From Martinezella dioscoreae (GTDB taxonomy: Bacteria > Pseudomonadota > Alphaproteobacteria > Rhizobiales > Rhizobiaceae), in contig NZ_BLAJ01000003.1 of the NCBI RefSeq assembly GCF_009176305.1, positions 992,001 to 1,056,000 on the forward strand: a stretch of 64,000 nt of DNA, given 5' to 3'. Below are positions 55,176-64,000 of this stretch, piece by piece (position 1 is the stretch's first letter; each line of letters opens with the position of its first letter). Both the position numbers and the translations under genes were made by a program. Under the pieces are notes generated by a model. That model was not told the origin of the DNA. It saw only the letters and a program-made list of their open reading frames with translations, and searched no databases.

Positions 55176-56170
55176 CCCAAAGCGACCAGCGCCTCCATCG
55201 GCGGATCATTCCTGTCTACGTGCTTCTGCCGCCCTATACGCTGCTGATGGACGTGGCCGGGCCGGTGGAGGTTTTGCGCCGCGCCAATATCGAACAGGAC
55301 GACGTCCTGTTCGACTATCAGTTCATCGCTGCCCAGCCGTCACAAACGACTTCGGTCGGGCTGACGCTTGCCGATCTCAGGCCGTTGCCGGATCACATTC
55401 CTGATGGCGCCTATGTCATCCTGTCCGGCAGCGTCACGCCGCCCGACGATGCCGAGGATATAGAGCCGGAGCTAGCCACGCTCGCGGCGTGGCTGAAAAG
55501 CGCGATCCGTCCGGGCATTACCCTCGTCACCATCTGCTCCGGAGCCGTGCTCGCCGCCCGCGCCGGGCTGATGGACGGCTATGCCTGCACCACACATGCC
55601 GCCTGTCTCGACGAAGTCAGGGAATTCGCTCCGACGGCCAGGGTTCTCGACAACCGGCTCTACGTCGAAGACCGCGATCGCTATTCTAGCGCCGGCATCA
55701 CCACAGGCACCGATCTGATGCTGCATCTCGCCTCCAAGCTGACTTCACCGATGACAGCTCTGACCATTGCCCGGCACATGGTCGTCTATATGCGCAGGAC
55801 CGGCAGCGAGCCGCAGCTCTCGCCCTGGCTCAGCGGCCGTAATCACGTCCACCCCGCCATCCATCGCGTTCAGGATGCGATCATGGCCGATCCGGCCCAC
55901 GGCTGGTCGCTTGCCGAGCTTGCGGGCATCGGCGCAATGAGCGCACGGCATATTTCGCGGCTGTTTCAGGAGCATGCCGGCCTGTCGGTGACGGCCTATG
56001 TCAATCTGATGCGCGTGACGCTGGCCCGCGACGTACTTGCCAATTCGCGGCTGGATATGGAGCGCGTGGCGGAAAAATCCGGCTTCGCCTCGCCGCGGCA
56101 TATGCGGCGCGTCTGGTCGAAATACAACGCGCTGCCGCCCAGCCACTATCGGCGCTCGACGACGGAATAA
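55172..56170 (+). CDS. GlxA-type regulator (DJ-1/PfpI plus AraC)
   Basis: 332 aa. N-terminal class I amidotransferase-like domain: IPVYVLLPPYTLLMDVAGPVEVLRRAN and TLVTICSGAVLAARAGLMDGYACTTHAACLDEVRE with the Cys-His pocket. C-terminal AraC domain (about 230-330): GWSLAELAGIGAMSARHISRLFQEHAGLSVTAYVNLMRV and MERVAEKSGFASPRHMRRVWSKYNALPPSHYRR. Coupled to the isochorismatase gene. Confidence 0.93.
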   Translation: MTQSDQRLHRRIIPVYVLLPPYTLLMDVAGPVEVLRRANIEQDDVLFDYQFIAAQPSQTTSVGLTLADLRPLPDHIPDGAYVILSGSVTPPDDAEDIEPELATLAAWLKSAIRPGITLVTICSGAVLAARAGLMDGYACTTHAACLDEVREFAPTARVLDNRLYVEDRDRYSSAGITTGTDLMLHLASKLTSPMTALTIARHMVVYMRRTGSEPQLSPWLSGRNHVHPAIHRVQDAIMADPAHGWSLAELAGIGAMSARHISRLFQEHAGLSVTAYVNLMRVTLARDVLANSRLDMERVAEKSGFASPRHMRRVWSKYNALPPSHYRRSTTE

Positions 56171-56274
56171 AGAAATTGTGTGTGGTCTTCGCCGAGAAAG
56201 GCCGATAGCCTGCCTTGTCCCTTCCTCCGGCGTCCGCTCGCCGGTTTACCTTTCAAATGACCTGGAGAAATAGC

Positions 56275-57225
56275 ATGGACACGCGCAAGCTTGGACGAAC
56301 CGATCTGTTTGTCGCCCCCATCGTTTTCGGCGGCAACGTCTTTGGCTGGACGGCCGATGAGAAAACCTCCTACGCACTGCTCGATGCTTTCTTCGATGCC
56401 GGCTTCAACACGATCGACACGGCCGATGTCTATTCCCGCTGGGTCCCCGGCAACAAGGGCGGCGATTCCGAGGAGATCATCGGCAAGTGGCTGAAGCAGG
56501 GCCGCGTTTCGCGCGACAAGGCCATCATCATCACCAAGGTCGGATCGGAGATGGGGCCGGGCAAGAAAGGCCTCAAGGCCGGCTATATCATCGAGGCGGC
56601 CGAGGCTTCTCTGAAGCGGCTGCAGACCGATCACATCGACCTTTATCTCTCGCACTGGCCGGACCCCGAGACGCCGCATGAGGAATCGCTCGCCGCCTAT
56701 GCCAAGCTGAAGGAACAGGGCAAGATCCGCCATGTCGGCTGCTCGAACCTCGATGCGACGCAGCTCCAGGCTTCGCTCGATGCTGCCGCAAAGGCCGGCT
56801 TGCCTCGCTACGACGTGCTGCAGCCCGAATATAACCTCTACGCCCGCGACAGCTTCGAAGGTCCGCTTGCGGATCTCTGCGTCAAGGAAGAGATCGGCGT
56901 CATCACCTATTTCAGCCTCGCGGCCGGCTTCCTGACCGGCAAGTACCGCACCAAGGCGGATACGGAGGGACGGGCACGCGAGAACCGGGTTGCCGCCTAT
57001 TTCGACGACAAGGGCCTGCGCATCCTCGCAGCCCTCGACAAGGTTTCAGCCGAAACCGGCGCCAAGCCCGCCGAGATCGCGCTTGCCTGGCTCTTGCGCA
57101 AACGCGGCGTCACCGCTCCGATCGCCAGCGCCACCAGCCTCGGCCAGCTTGACGCGCTCATCAATTCGGCAAAGCTTTCGCTTTCCGATGACGCCATGCG
57201 TCTGCTCGACGCAGCCGGCGAATAA
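56275..57225 (+). CDS. Aldo/keto reductase
   Basis: 316 aa from ATG 56275 behind CTGGAGAAA. TIM-barrel AKR: MDTRKLGRTDLFVAPIVFGGNVFGWTADEK, FNTIDTADVYSRWVPGNKGGDSEEIIGKWLKQ (catalytic Asp/Tyr), ITKVG (Lys), LYLSHWPDPETP (His). NADPH contacts at the C-terminus (VTAPIASATSLGQLDALI). Substrate unknown. A GNAT gene starts 13 bases after, likely operonic. Confidence 0.92.
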   Translation: MDTRKLGRTDLFVAPIVFGGNVFGWTADEKTSYALLDAFFDAGFNTIDTADVYSRWVPGNKGGDSEEIIGKWLKQGRVSRDKAIIITKVGSEMGPGKKGLKAGYIIEAAEASLKRLQTDHIDLYLSHWPDPETPHEESLAAYAKLKEQGKIRHVGCSNLDATQLQASLDAAAKAGLPRYDVLQPEYNLYARDSFEGPLADLCVKEEIGVITYFSLAAGFLTGKYRTKADTEGRARENRVAAYFDDKGLRILAALDKVSAETGAKPAEIALAWLLRKRGVTAPIASATSLGQLDALINSAKLSLSDDAMRLLDAAGE

Positions 57226-57238
57226 GAAAGGCAGGCCT

Positions 57239-57682
57239 ATGACCGTGACGATCCGCGACGCCAGACCCGAAGACGAAGCCCGTTGGCGCGCGCTTTGGGA
57301 CGGCTATCTGGCCTTCTACGGCGTCACCGTCGCGCCTGATATCACCGATGCGACATGGCGGCGGGTCTTCGATCCGGCGTCGGCGATCTTCATGCGCGTG
57401 GCCGAGGTCGATGGCGAAGTGAAGGGCTTTACCCTCAGCCTCACGCATGAAGGCACATGGGTGCGCGCGCCCGACTGCTATCTGGAAGATCTATTCGTCG
57501 ATGAAAGTGCCAGAGGCCACGGCGTCGGCCGGGCGCTCTTGGACGATCTCGTCGCGCTCTGCAAGACGAATGGCTGGGCACGTCTCTACTGGCATACCGA
57601 GGAAAGCAATGCGACCGCCCGCAAGCTCTACGACACCTATGTCGAGAGCGACGGGCATATTCGCTATCGCATCAGCTTCTGA
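57239..57682 (+). CDS. GNAT family N-acetyltransferase
   Basis: 147 aa from ATG 57239. Starts TVTIRDARPEDEARWRALWDGYLAFYGV, then YLEDLFVDESARGHGVGRALLDDLVALCKTNGWARLYWHTEESNATARKLYDTY, where the R-G-x-G-x-G/A acetyl-CoA motif is RGHGVG. Substrate unknown. Its last 11 bases overlap the 3' end of the convergent gene. Confidence 0.9.
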   Translation: MTVTIRDARPEDEARWRALWDGYLAFYGVTVAPDITDATWRRVFDPASAIFMRVAEVDGEVKGFTLSLTHEGTWVRAPDCYLEDLFVDESARGHGVGRALLDDLVALCKTNGWARLYWHTEESNATARKLYDTYVESDGHIRYRISF

Positions 57683-58289
57683 GCTTAGGAAAGCCCTCGT
57701 AATGGGCGGAATGATCGCCCTCCCAATTGGCCATGCCCGGTTTGGTCAGCATGCCGCGCGGGCTGACAAAGCTTTGAATAGTCCGCTTGGGCCGCTCGTG
57801 CCACTGGATGTTGAAGGCCCAGAGCTTCGGGAAGAAGCAGAGCGATGCATAGGGCAGATGGTCGTGGATCCACCAGGCGAGCCTCTGCCAATCGCCCTCG
57901 TGACTATGGTGATCGATCAGCCAGGGCACGACGATGCAGACGGCCGCGCCCATGCAGCCATCGAGATCGCGCATATCCCAGATGTGGTGCGCGGCGGTAT
58001 GGGGATTGGTCGAGCAGTTCAATCCATTCCTGTTACCGAAGGCATTGACCTCGGGTGAGCGATAGCCGGAACGGATATGTAGCCGGCCAAATGTCGCCTC
58101 CAGCGGTTCCAGCAATTCCTCGCAAAGCCGGCGTCCGGCCTCGATCGCCAGATCGGGATCTTCCGGGATGTTGGAAATGCGATAGAAATCCGCAATTTCC
58201 GAATGCAGGAAATCGCGAAAGAAGAAATTCTTCGACAGCCTGATGCGGCCGAGATCCTCAAGCCCCTTCATCGATCCCGGTTTTCTCAT
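57672..58289 (-). CDS. Peptidase M15-like protein
   Basis: 205 aa. FFFRDFLHSEIADFYRISNIPEDPDLAIEAGRRLCEELLEPLEATFGRLHIRSGYRSPEVN resembles the N-terminal and substrate block of M15A D-Ala-D-Ala endopeptidase-like proteins. The usual metal motif HxxGxAxD is altered to AHHIWDMRDLDGCMGAAVCIVVP, so activity is uncertain. No signal peptide. It overlaps the GNAT gene tail by 11 bases. Possible phage-endolysin or YcbK relative. Confidence 0.68.
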   Translation of the reverse strand: MRKPGSMKGLEDLGRIRLSKNFFFRDFLHSEIADFYRISNIPEDPDLAIEAGRRLCEELLEPLEATFGRLHIRSGYRSPEVNAFGNRNGLNCSTNPHTAAHHIWDMRDLDGCMGAAVCIVVPWLIDHHSHEGDWQRLAWWIHDHLPYASLCFFPKLWAFNIQWHERPKRTIQSFVSPRGMLTKPGMANWEGDHSAHYEGFPKLRS

Positions 58290-58454
58290 AGTGCGCTTCC
58301 CTCCTCGATCGGCATGGCCAACTCAGACGATTTTCGCCCTGGCTACCACCCGAATCCGTCAGCAACGGGAACAATTCATCCTGCACCGGCTTCTGTAGGG
58401 GTCGCCAAAGGCGGCTATCGCTTAGATAGGCAATCCCGAAGATGGAGAGAAACA

Positions 58455-58949
58455 ATGCCGAAGGACAAGACGCTGGAAGATCTTTTCTACGATACGCTGA
58501 AGGACATCTACTTTGCCGAAAGGCAGATCGTCCGGGCGCTGCCCAAAATGGCGCGCGCCGCTCAATCGCCCGATCTCAAGGCCGGCTTCGAAAAGCACCT
58601 GCAGGAAACCGAGGGACATGTCGAACGCCTGCAACAGGTCTTCGAACTGATCGGCAAGCGCGCACAGGGCAAGACCTGCGAAGCCATTCAAGGAATCATC
58701 GCGGAAGGCGAGGAGATCATCGATGAATTCAAGGGAACACCGGCTCTCGATGCCGGGCTGATTTCCGCGGCGCAGGCCGTCGAACACTATGAGATCGCCC
58801 GTTACGGCACGCTGCGGACCTGGGCGAATACGCTCGGCCAGCAGCAGGTGGTCAAGCTGCTCGACCAGACGCTGCAGGAAGAGGGCAATGCCGATAAGAC
58901 CCTCTCGAAGCTGGCGACGACCGCCGCCAACCAAAAAGCCGCGGCTTGA
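58455..58949 (+). CDS. DUF892 ferritin-like protein (YciE/YciF)
   Basis: 164 aa from ATG 58455. Ferritin-like four-helix bundle: KTLEDLFYDTLKDIYFAERQIVRALPKMARAAQSPDLKAGFEKHLQETEGHVERLQQVFELIG carries the ExxH metal pattern, and ISAAQAVEHYEIARYGTLRTWANTLGQ the second. YciF-type proteins are linked to general stress. The Ala-rich C-terminus is normal. Monocistronic by layout; GGAGAG precedes. Confidence 0.92.
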   Translation: MPKDKTLEDLFYDTLKDIYFAERQIVRALPKMARAAQSPDLKAGFEKHLQETEGHVERLQQVFELIGKRAQGKTCEAIQGIIAEGEEIIDEFKGTPALDAGLISAAQAVEHYEIARYGTLRTWANTLGQQQVVKLLDQTLQEEGNADKTLSKLATTAANQKAAA

Positions 58950-59024
58950 CCGCCGATACCGGGCCAATCAGGGAAGAGCGGCGGGCCACGCTCGGCCGCC
59001 CTTCTCCATCCATCCCCGGTATGG

Positions 59025-59918
59025 CTATGGCCCGCTATATCTGAAGAAATCGATGAAAGCTCTGAGGGCCGGGCGCATCTGGCGGCGGCTCGGATAATAG
59101 ATGCAGAAGCCCGGATAGGGCGGACACCAGTCCTCGAGCACGCGGATGAGCTTGCCTTCCGCCAGTTCCTGCTGCACGCGAATGTCGAAGAGATAGGCAA
59201 GGCCGGCGCCATTGAGGGCAGCCAAAACGCCGAGCCGATCCTCGATCACGATCAAGGGGCCATCGACGGGAACGACCAGTTCGCGGCCATCCTTCTCGAA
59301 CTCCCAGCGATAGATCGAGCCATCGGTAAATCGCCGCTTGATGCAGCGGTGATGGACGAGATCGCGTGGATGCAGCGGCTTCGGATGCTTCTCGAAATAG
59401 GCAGGCGACCCGGCGATGACCGTGCGTATGTCAGGCGAGACCTTCACCGCGATCATATCGCCTTCGATACTCTCCGCCAGCCGGATGCCGGCATCGTAGC
59501 CTTCCTTGACGATATTGCTGAAGCCATCCTCGTTGGCGATCTCGAGCGTGATATCGGGATAGGTGTTGAGGAAATCGCCAAGCCGAGGTGCCATCAGGAG
59601 GTCAGAGGCAAAACGCGGCGCGGTGATGCGCAACGTCCCCGCGGGGCGGCCTCGGGTCGCAAGCGCATCCTCAAGCGCGATATCGATTTCCTCCAGGGCC
59701 GGCCCCAACCGTTGCAATAGCGCCTGCCCCTCCTCGGTCGGAAGCACACTGCGCGTGGTGCGGGCAAGCAGCCGCACGCCGAGGCTTTCCTCAAGGCTGG
59801 AGACGGCGTGGCTGACCGCCGATGGCGCGATCGACAATTCCTTGCCGGCAGCACGAAAGCTGCGATGGGCGGCGACGGCGGCAAAAACCGCAAGCTGAGA
59901 GAGCTGTGTTCTGTTCAT
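59025..59918 (-). CDS. LysR family regulator
   Basis: 297 aa. Winged helix: SQLAVFAAVAAHRSFRAAGKELSIAPSAVSHAVSSLEESLGVRLLARTTRSVLPTEEG. Effector domain follows (LRITAPRFASDLLMAPRLGDFLNTYPDITLEIANEDG). Divergent from an aldo/keto reductase gene with 131 bases between, its likely target. Same pattern as the other LysR/oxidoreductase pair at 40 kb. Confidence 0.93.
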   Translation of the reverse strand: MNRTQLSQLAVFAAVAAHRSFRAAGKELSIAPSAVSHAVSSLEESLGVRLLARTTRSVLPTEEGQALLQRLGPALEEIDIALEDALATRGRPAGTLRITAPRFASDLLMAPRLGDFLNTYPDITLEIANEDGFSNIVKEGYDAGIRLAESIEGDMIAVKVSPDIRTVIAGSPAYFEKHPKPLHPRDLVHHRCIKRRFTDGSIYRWEFEKDGRELVVPVDGPLIVIEDRLGVLAALNGAGLAYLFDIRVQQELAEGKLIRVLEDWCPPYPGFCIYYPSRRQMRPALRAFIDFFRYSGP

Positions 59919-60049
59919 TGATCTAAATTATAGAACAACCTGTAAGAATTTGCATGGATTTTCATTCATTGTCCGGAACCCTAACTTGAACTCGTAGGCA
60001 GCGGACACGAGCCCCTGTCGCTCCCATACGTCTCAAGAAGGAATACATC

Positions 60050-61045
<996 letters not shown>

Positions 61046-61073
61046 CAAACGGGCTGCTCCTTCTGCCCACACA

Positions 61074-61106
61074 AAGACATCGGCCGCAAAGGTCGGTGTC
61101 TTTTTG
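61074..61106 (+). terminator. Rho-independent terminator after the aldo/keto reductase
   Basis: AAAGACATCGGCC (61074-61086) pairs with GGTCGGTGTCTTT (61092-61104) with two G-U pairs around GCAAA, running into TTTTT. Confidence 0.88.
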
Positions 61107-61300
61107 GGACCGAAAAGAAAAGTGAAGCATCGCAGAGAAGATGGCCGAACATGCGAATCGCCTGAATTGCAGGCTTTTTCAAATTCCTAGATTGATCGTC
61201 ATGGACGCGAAGCTCGTTCGAAAGCTCCACGCTCGGTTGACAAACGGGTGCGAAATTTGAAGATTGCCGCCATCAAAAACGGGCAGCGTGGGGAGGACTT

Positions 61301-64000
61301 ATGTCTAGGCGCGCGTTTATCGGCTTCTCTGCTTTTCTTCTCGCCACTTTCGCATCTCTGACCCCTTCGGTCGCCGCTGACGTCAAGCGCCAGGTGGTCA
61401 CCACGAAGGATGGCGACTACTTCGGCTTCGATCTGCGCACAGAGCAGAATGTGACGCTGGATCAGTGCTCCGCCTCCTGCATCGGCGACAAGTCCTGCAA
61501 GGCCTTCACCTACAATCCCAAGGTGAAGTGGTGCTTCATGAAGTCGGACTTCAATCAGCTCAACAGTTTCCCCGGCGCGATCGCCGGCAAGATCGTCGAG
61601 ACGGCCGCCACCAGCGAGCCGGATATCGGCGCTGCCCCTGCCCTTTCCTTCCTTTCCGACAATTTCGTCCAGAGCGCGCGCGATGCAAAGAACACGCTGA
61701 CGCTCGGCAACGAGCTGAAGGGCCAGGGCGTCGAAAGCCTGATCGCGCTCGGCCGCATCGAACTGACTTCGGGCAATGTCAACGATGCCCTAAACGCCTT
61801 CCAGGGCGCGCTTTCAATCAATCCCGACAATGGTGATCTGTGGATCGAGATGGCGCGCGCCGCCAATACGATCACGAACGACACGTCCGTCGCCACGCGG
61901 GCCGCCTATGCCGCGCTCAACGGCTACCAACTGACCCGCACGACGAGCAGCCGCGCCGATGCGCTGGCTGTGCTCGCCGAAGCGCTGAAGAACGCGCAGA
62001 ACTATCGCCCCGCGCTCAGCGCCTACAAGGCAAGCCTCAATCTCGTCAGCTCCGCCGCCGTCCAGGCAGCCTATAACGATCTTCTGGCTCGCCAGGGCTT
62101 CCGCGTGACCGGCAATACGCTCGACAACGACAATGCCTCGCCCCGCGCCTGCGTGCAGTTCTCCGAAAAGCTGGTGAAGAGCGGCGTCGACTACACGCCC
62201 TTCGTCACCCTCAACGACGCCACGCCGAAGGGTGTCGACGCCAAGGACAACCAGATCTGTGTCGAAGGCCTGGAATTCGGCCAGCACTATCGCATTTCGC
62301 TGCGCGCCGGCCTGCCCTCCTCCGTGGATGAAAACCTCGCCTCGCAGGTCAATGTCGATATCTACGTCAAGGATCGCACGGCTTCGCTGCGCTTCACCGG
62401 CGACAATTTCGTCCTGCCTTCGACTGCACGCCGCGGCATCCCGATCGTTTCGGTCAACGCCAACACGGCCAATCTCAAGCTCTATCGCATCGGCGACCGC
62501 AATATCGCGCAGCTTCTGAACAACTCGCAGTTCCTGACACAGGTGGACAGCTACAGCGCCCAGACTATCCAGGACACCAATGGCGAGCTGGTCTGGCAGG
62601 GCTCCATCGAGATCAAGCAGGAACTCAACAAGGAAGTCGCGACCAGCTTCCCTGTGGACGAGGCATTACCGAAGCGCAAGCCCGGCGTCTATGTGCTGAC
62701 GGCGGTTGCGCCCGAGAGCGGCGGTCATGAATGGGACCCGCAGGCGACGCAGTGGTTCGTCGTTTCCGACATCGGCGTCACCACCTATGCCGGCACCGAC
62801 GGGCTCAACGTTTTCGCCCGCTCGCTCGGCAGCGCCAAGCCGCTGGCCGGCATCCAGCTGCAGCTGCTCGCCAAGAACAATGAAATCCTCGGCACGGCGA
62901 AGACCGACGACAACGGACGCGCCGTCTTCAGCGCCGGCCTGATGCGCGGTACTGCTGGCATGACGCCGGCCGTGATTACCGCCCAAAACGGCGATCAGGA
63001 TTATGTCTTCCTCGACATGACGCGCGCCGGCTTCGATCTTTCCGATCGCGGCGTCGCCGGTCGAACCGCGCCTGGTGCGATCGATCTTTTGACCTGGACG
63101 GAACGCGGCATCTACCGTGCCGGCGAGACGGTGCATGCCTCCGCCCTTGCCCGCGACGTCAGCTCGACGGCGGTCGAAAACCTGCCACTCACGTTCGTCT
63201 TCCTGCGTCCGGATGGCGTCGAGGATCGCCGCATCGTCACCGATGGCGGCAAGCTGGGCGGCTATAATGTCGATCTGCCGCTGCAGCAGACCTCGATGCG
63301 CGGCACCTGGACGATGAATATCTATACCGACCCGAAGGGTTCCTCTATCGGCTCACAGACCTTCCTCGTCGACGATTTCGTGCCGGATCGCATCGAATTC
63401 GACATGAAGAGCGACGCCAAGGAGATCGAAGTCGGCCAGCCGACGCCGATCAATGTCGACGGACGCTATCTCTATGGCGCACCGGCCGCCGGCCTCAATC
63501 TGGAAGGCGAAGTGACGCTGAAGCCGACGCGCCAGAGCGACGCCTACAAGGGCTATCAGTTCGGCCTCGCCGACGAAGGCGCCGGCAAGGCAAACGCAAA
63601 CAATGACGACGAGGACAGCGACAGCGGCGACAGCAAGGCCGAGAGCACGCAGGTTCCCCTTGAAGACCTGCAGGCGCTGGATGAAAACGGCAAGACCACC
63701 TTCAACGTCACGATCAACGATACGCCCTCGACCACGCAGCTCCTGAACGCCAATATCACGGTGCGCATGCAGGAAGCCGGCGGCCGCGCCGTCGAGCGCT
63801 TGCTGACGCTGCCCGTCAAGGCAGATGGGCCGCGCATCGGCATCAAACCGGAATTCGACGGCGATCTCGGGGAAAACTCCGTCGGCAACTTCCACGTCAT
63901 CGTTGTCGACGCCAATGGCCAGAAACAGGCCATGCAGGGCCTGACCTGGAAGCTGCTCAGCGTCGAGCGCAATTATCAATGGTATCGCGACGGCAGCAGC
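61301..64000 (+). CDS. Alpha-2-macroglobulin family protein, 5' part
   Basis: The first 900 codons; the frame is open at the window edge. ATG 61301 has GGGGAGGAC 5 bases upstream. Signal peptide MSRRAFIGFSAFLLATFASL... likely cut after SVAA. Residues about 35-85 form a PAN/Apple domain (NVTLDQCSASCIGDKSCKAFTY, KVKWCFMKSD). A helical TPR-like stretch (about 105-240: LGRIELTSGNVNDALNAFQGALSINPDNGDLWIEMA) follows, then macroglobulin domains (DIYVKDRTASLRFTG; PGVYVLTAVAPESGGHEWDPQATQWFVVSDIGVTTYAG; GIYRAGETVHASALARD). An acidic insert (NNDDEDSDSGDSKAES) is at about 766. The thioester region would lie beyond the edge. Bacterial A2Ms trap proteases in the periplasm, often with pbpC. Confidence 0.9.
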   Translation, partial: MSRRAFIGFSAFLLATFASLTPSVAADVKRQVVTTKDGDYFGFDLRTEQNVTLDQCSASCIGDKSCKAFTYNPKVKWCFMKSDFNQLNSFPGAIAGKIVETAATSEPDIGAAPALSFLSDNFVQSARDAKNTLTLGNELKGQGVESLIALGRIELTSGNVNDALNAFQGALSINPDNGDLWIEMARAANTITNDTSVATRAAYAALNGYQLTRTTSSRADALAVLAEALKNAQNYRPALSAYKASLNLVSSAAVQAAYNDLLARQGFRVTGNTLDNDNASPRACVQFSEKLVKSGVDYTPFVTLNDATPKGVDAKDNQICVEGLEFGQHYRISLRAGLPSSVDENLASQVNVDIYVKDRTASLRFTGDNFVLPSTARRGIPIVSVNANTANLKLYRIGDRNIAQLLNNSQFLTQVDSYSAQTIQDTNGELVWQGSIEIKQELNKEVATSFPVDEALPKRKPGVYVLTAVAPESGGHEWDPQATQWFVVSDIGVTTYAGTDGLNVFARSLGSAKPLAGIQLQLLAKNNEILGTAKTDDNGRAVFSAGLMRGTAGMTPAVITAQNGDQDYVFLDMTRAGFDLSDRGVAGRTAPGAIDLLTWTERGIYRAGETVHASALARDVSSTAVENLPLTFVFLRPDGVEDRRIVTDGGKLGGYNVDLPLQQTSMRGTWTMNIYTDPKGSSIGSQTFLVDDFVPDRIEFDMKSDAKEIEVGQPTPINVDGRYLYGAPAAGLNLEGEVTLKPTRQSDAYKGYQFGLADEGAGKANANNDDEDSDSGDSKAESTQVPLEDLQALDENGKTTFNVTINDTPSTTQLLNANITVRMQEAGGRAVERLLTLPVKADGPRIGIKPEFDGDLGENSVGNFHVIVVDANGQKQAMQGLTWKLLSVERNYQWYRDGSS

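Overview
The window looks like chromosomal DNA of a fast-growing Rhizobiaceae member, most likely Rhizobium. It has high GC, short alphaproteobacterial intergenic palindromes (two RIME-like copies), a rhizobial-type phospholipid N-methyltransferase beside dnaN, and many LysR, AraC, TetR and MarR regulators each paired with an oxidoreductase or small operon. I saw no tRNA, rRNA, CRISPR array, prophage or conjugation gene. Assignments rest on reading motifs, not on database searches.

Layout. 1-25 kb is mostly core genome: a secreted cupin, an EEP-family phosphatase, rsmI-yraN, dnaN, a phospholipid methyltransferase, a histidine phosphatase with pyrF, an NDUFA9-like protein, uppP, a GST, queG with a coupled SDR, an RlpA-like protein and an RsmB-type RNA methyltransferase. 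A four-gene imelysin / di-heme cytochrome / imelysin / DUF1513 operon follows at 14.6-19.8 kb and is probably for metal uptake. Then come a Tat-exported hydrolase, DUF2252, a thioesterase with an MTA/SAH-type nucleosidase, and guaA.

25-37 kb is accessory. A TetR gene faces an aldo/keto reductase across two perfect operators, but the reductase is split by a complete 2489-bp IS21-family element with 7-bp target duplications. Further on are an AraC/SDR pair, a secreted glycine-rich orphan, a LysR gene with a divergent two-gene unit, DUF4180, GNAT and Ogt-type genes, a tiny lipoprotein, and a 2'-5' RNA ligase-like gene in an AT-richer pocket.

37-64 kb mixes transport and metabolism: SulP, LysR/quinone reductase, an MFS exporter, an M14-type deacylase, and a MarR autoregulatory locus whose operator is repeated before a 50-codon gene. 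Next are an ArsC-like protein, YbaK, an M29 aminopeptidase, xseA with a quinone reductase, and a membrane glycosylation group (617-aa membrane protein, GT2, GtrA). The end holds a Gfo/Idh/MocA oxidoreductase, an isochorismatase/GlxA-regulator pair, two more aldo/keto reductases, a DUF892 ferritin-like protein, and the first 900 codons of an alpha-2-macroglobulin running off the edge.

The best leads are the IS21-disrupted TetR/AKR switch, the MarR operator pair with its small gene, and the imelysin operon whose second imelysin lacks the motif histidine.
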